NCBI GenBank assembly: GCA_032207245.1
Contig: CM063504.1
Coordinates: 19,359,407-19,423,406 of the forward strand
Direction of reading: 5' to 3'
DNA from: Pardosa pseudoannulata
Lineage: Eukaryota; Arthropoda; Arachnida; Araneae; Lycosidae
DNA length: 64,000 nucleotides
Shown: positions 60,855 through 64,000 of the stretch, one piece after another
Layout of the letters: the number at the start of each line of letters is the position of its first letter
Numbering within the stretch: the first letter of the stretch is position 1
Translations under genes and position numbers: made by a program
Notes under the pieces: generated by a model
Database searches by the model: none
The model's input: the letters and a program-made list of their open reading frames with translations, nothing else
Told to the model about the DNA's origin: nothing

Positions 60855-62782
60855 CAAGGGCTGACACATATCAAAGTGTATACGTGTGTTGTTATTTTTG
60901 TTAAATATATTAACCTGTAAGCCTGTATAAAATATTTATAAAAACCAAAAAATAGGTATGTTTTCATAACACAGTTAAGATATATCGAAATTAGTTTTTT
61001 TATTATTTCAGTTAATATTTAATTATTTTTTAAAGTGACACATCACCTTTAAACCTTCAAAAATTCTTTTTTTTTAATTTACATTTTTAAAAATATTGGA
61101 CATTTCTAAATTGTTTATAACAAATACAATTGAAATATTCGGATTAGAACCTGTAAAACTATAACAATCTTTGCCTTTAGTATCATACTTAATTGCATGT
61201 TACTGAAAATGGTGTTTGTCAACTCGCACGCTGAAAAAATTATTGCACTTTTTAAAGTTTTCACAGTAAGTACATTATAGCACTATGGTGAAACTCTACT
61301 AAATTTTATTTAGTATTACAAGGGCTCACACATATAAAGGTGTGTACTTGTGTTGTTATTTTTGTTAAATATATTAACCTGTTATTAACCTTGTTAAATA
61401 AATTTTCACAGTAAGTACATCATAGTACTATGGTGAAATTCTACCTGTTTTTTTTTTTTTTTTTTTTTTGTTTTTTTAATTTCATTTAGTATTACAAGGG
61501 CTCACACACATAAAGGTATGTATGTGTGTTGTTATTTTTGTTAAATATATTAACCTGTTATTAACCTTGTTAAATAAATTTTCACAATAAGTACATCATA
61601 GCACTATGGTGAAATTCTACCTGCTTTTTCGTTTTTTTTTTAAATTTCATTTAATATTACAAGGGTTCACATATATCAAAGTGTGTACGTGTGTTGTTAT
61701 TATTGTTAAATATATCAACCAGTAAGCATGTATAAGATATTTATAAAAAAAATAGGTATGTTTTCATAACACAGTTAAGATATATCGAAATTAGTTTTTT
61801 TTTATTATTTCAGTTAGTATTTAATTATTTTTAAGGTGACACATCACCTATAAACCTTCAAAAATTAGATTTTTTTTAAATTTACATGTTTAAAAATATT
61901 GGACATTTCTAAATTGTTTATAACAAATCCCCCTGAAATTTTCGGATTAGAACCTGTAAAACTATAACAATCTTTGCATTTAGTATCATACTTAAATGTA
62001 TGTTACTGAAAACGGTATTTTTCAACTCTCGCGCATTGAAAAAAACTATTGCACATATTAAAATTTGCACAGTAAGTACATCATAGCACTATGGTGAAAC
62101 TCTGATTTTTTTTCATTTTTTTAACTTTCCTTTATTATTACAAGGGCTCACACATACAAAGGTGTGTACGTGTGTTATTTTTGTTAAATATATTAACCTG
62201 TTATTAACCTTGTTAAATAAATTTTCACAGTAAGTACATCACATCTCTATGGTGAAATTCTACTTGTATTCGTTTTTTTTATTTTTGTTTCATTTAGTAT
62301 TACAAGGGCTCACATATCAAAGTGTGTACGTGTATTGTTAATATTGTTAAATATATTAGCTAGTAAGCATGTATAAGATATTTATAAAAAAATAGATATG
62401 TTTTCATAACACAGTTAAGATATATTGAATTTATTTTTTTATTATTATTATTTCAGTTAATATTTAATTATTCTTTAAGGAGGTACCTTTAAACCTTCAA
62501 AAATTCAAGTTTTTTAAATTTACATTTTTTAAAATGTAAATGACATTTCTAAATTGTATATAACAAATACCATTGAAATATTCGGATTAGAACCCATAAA
62601 ACTATAACAGTCTTTGCATTTAGTATCATACTTAAATGCATGTTACTGAAAATGGTATTTGTCAACTCACGCGCATTGAAAAAACTATTGCACTTCTTAA
62701 AATTTTCACGATAAGTACATCATATCACTATGGTGAAACTCTTTTTTTTTTTTCGTTTTTTTATAAAATTTATTTAGTATTT
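60855..62782. repeat. Two-length tandem array, order A-B-B-A-B-A
   Basis: Six units all start at CAAGGGYTSACAYAT and end at TTTAGTATTA-like sequence. Long A units: 60855-61318, 61660-62140, 62303-62782 (464-481 bp). Short B units: 61319-61494, 61495-61659, 62141-62302 (162-176 bp). A and B share the first part through AAATATATTAACC and the last part from TTTTCACARTAAGTACATCA. B lacks the roughly 310-bp middle and instead has TGTTATTAACCTTGTTAAAT. Poly-T runs near unit ends vary in length. No conserved ORF. Confidence 0.95.
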
Positions 62783-64000
62783 ATAGTATTTTGAATGTAA
62801 TTTTTAAATTTTATTTTAGCTTTTTTTAATAAAAAAAAATTAGTACCCAGGTGTAGAGTATTTCAAATACTTTTTAAAAATTTAGGTGGAGAATGATACA
62901 TAATAATTTTTGCTTACTAAAACAACTTTTTGTTGTTGTAAGTCTGTGTAAAGTGTATCAGAAAAATTTGTAAATTTTGGAAACAAGCTCTCATTTTTTT
63001 CTTCATATAAAAAGTTCTTATGTTTAGAAACAAAGTAAATTCTACAAAACTAATTAAATATAAATTGAGAATAAATGTTGAAAATTCCATGAATCTACGA
63101 TAATAATTAAAAAACAGATAAAGAGAAAAAGGAGAAATAAAAATCTTCCGTTTAAAGTTGCTTAAAGGTAATGTGTCCCCTTAAACAGTAAAAAAAGATG
63201 TCAACTTCTGCAAGAACACAAGCAAATAAATAAACTATTGCATTTCTTCTCATAGGACAGTAATATGTCACTTTTCATTTTGTTCGTGTTATTTGCACAT
63301 TTGTATTAAAGTGCCGTATCGTATTTATTGAAAAATGACGATCTATGAAAATACCTCAATTTGCATTAAATGATAAAAGAATTACCTATATTTCATTTCA
63401 AATTAAAAACTTCACTAATTTGTCGGGTCTACGTAGCCATGTACAAGTACAAGTGGTTATTGCCACCTGACAAAAATGAAAAAGGTAAAACTATTTGGGA
63501 GTACAACCTATTATTCTATAATATGAATGACAAAAGGTGGCATTTGCCACAGGCGTATCAGTCTTAGAGGCGCAGCACCGCGAGAAAAATGGGCTCCGAA
63601 AGAGGATGATTCGCCCCGAGTAGAAATAAGAAAAATTTGAAAAATAATTTTTTTTAACTATAAAATCCAATGTGTTTAGAATTTACTTTTTCTTATGAAT
63701 TTTCTTATTTTTTTTAAATGTTTCTAGAGAATAAACTTGCATAGCAGTTTACAAATAGTTTACCAAACCTCACTAATATGCTTTAATATAAATCTGAGTA
63801 TTTGTTTAAAATTTTGAATTTATTAAAGTTATTAAAGCTAAATTTAAATTTAGAAATTTGTCGATTTTTTTTATGAAAATTCAAAGTTCAAATAAAAAAT
63901 AATCCCCTCAAACTATTCAGCTTATCAGCAAAGTAATATACCCAAAATGTTTAAAAATATCTATAAGCCTTAATAAGGAAAATGCAGAAAAGAAATATGA
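62783..64000. other. AT-rich DNA, nothing recognised
   Basis: TTAAAGGTAATGTGTCCCCTTAA near 63163-63186 resembles the AAAGTGACACATCACCTTTAA block inside the long array units. The 65-codon ORF at 63370-63567 is less AT-biased (KWLLPPDKNEKGKTIWEYN) but has no motif I recognise. Confidence 0.4.

Noticed and set aside
63370..63567. 65-codon ORF near the right edge
   Set aside because: Composition is more protein-like than most, but no motif, homolog or context supports it, so it is only mentioned.

Overview
This window looks like intergenic or intronic DNA from an animal nuclear genome, most likely an arthropod and possibly an arachnid. It is strongly AT-rich, full of long (TA)n tracts, and shaped by eukaryotic transposons: Helitrons, hAT, piggyBac-type, Tc1/mariner/pogo, Ty1/copia and tRNA-derived SINEs. 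There are no operons, Shine-Dalgarno-type sites or long ORFs. The arachnid guess rests on memory of SINEs ending in CCAAACC repeats and is not proved here. I recognise no intact host gene, no true tRNA or rRNA gene and no CRISPR array. Most short ORFs are translated microsatellites or chance frames.

Layout. 0-10 kb: a tandem duplication, a 108-bp foldback, two copies of a small Helitron in opposite orientation (1799-2284 and 6348-6793), a 1.36-kb Helitron (2806-4165) and a SINE with a perfect 13-bp target duplication (7067-7243). 10-20 kb: (TA)n tracts, a decayed Tc1/mariner-type element with readable transposase (11743-12270), a pogo/Tigger-like element (15386-16264) and a SINE-linked tandem array (17530-19042). 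20-30 kb: a SINE split by a TTAA-flanked MITE (21049-21382), a minisatellite that seems to grow out of an older degenerate array (22090-23576), a piggyBac-like element (27242-27848) and a hAT MITE (29083-29827).

30-40 kb: a five-copy tandem array whose unit carries tRNA-like A and B boxes (31139-31930), a degenerate dispersed satellite, dense (TA)n tracts, a second hAT MITE (34849-35238), a second SINE with TSD (37429-37599) and a four-copy satellite (38834-39618). 40-50 kb holds the best protein evidence: a hAT element with a frameshifted C-terminal transposase (41499-42288) and a complete but dead Ty1/copia element with both LTRs on the minus strand (44196-47457). It also has several SINE remnants and two TTAA-flanked elements. 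50-64 kb: further SINE pieces, a sequence-complex island rich in GATA motifs (55540-55980), a third hAT-like element (56201-57157), a small MITE (58502-58721), a 185-bp three-copy array and a two-length array in the order A-B-B-A-B-A (60855-62782).

The elements interact mainly by nesting and by seeding repeats. Two DNA transposons landed at the edge of (TA)n tracts that lie beside copies of the same dispersed repeat. A MITE split a SINE. SINE tails appear inside tandem arrays. Nothing here supports a new multi-gene system; the most unusual items are repeat structures, listed as findings.
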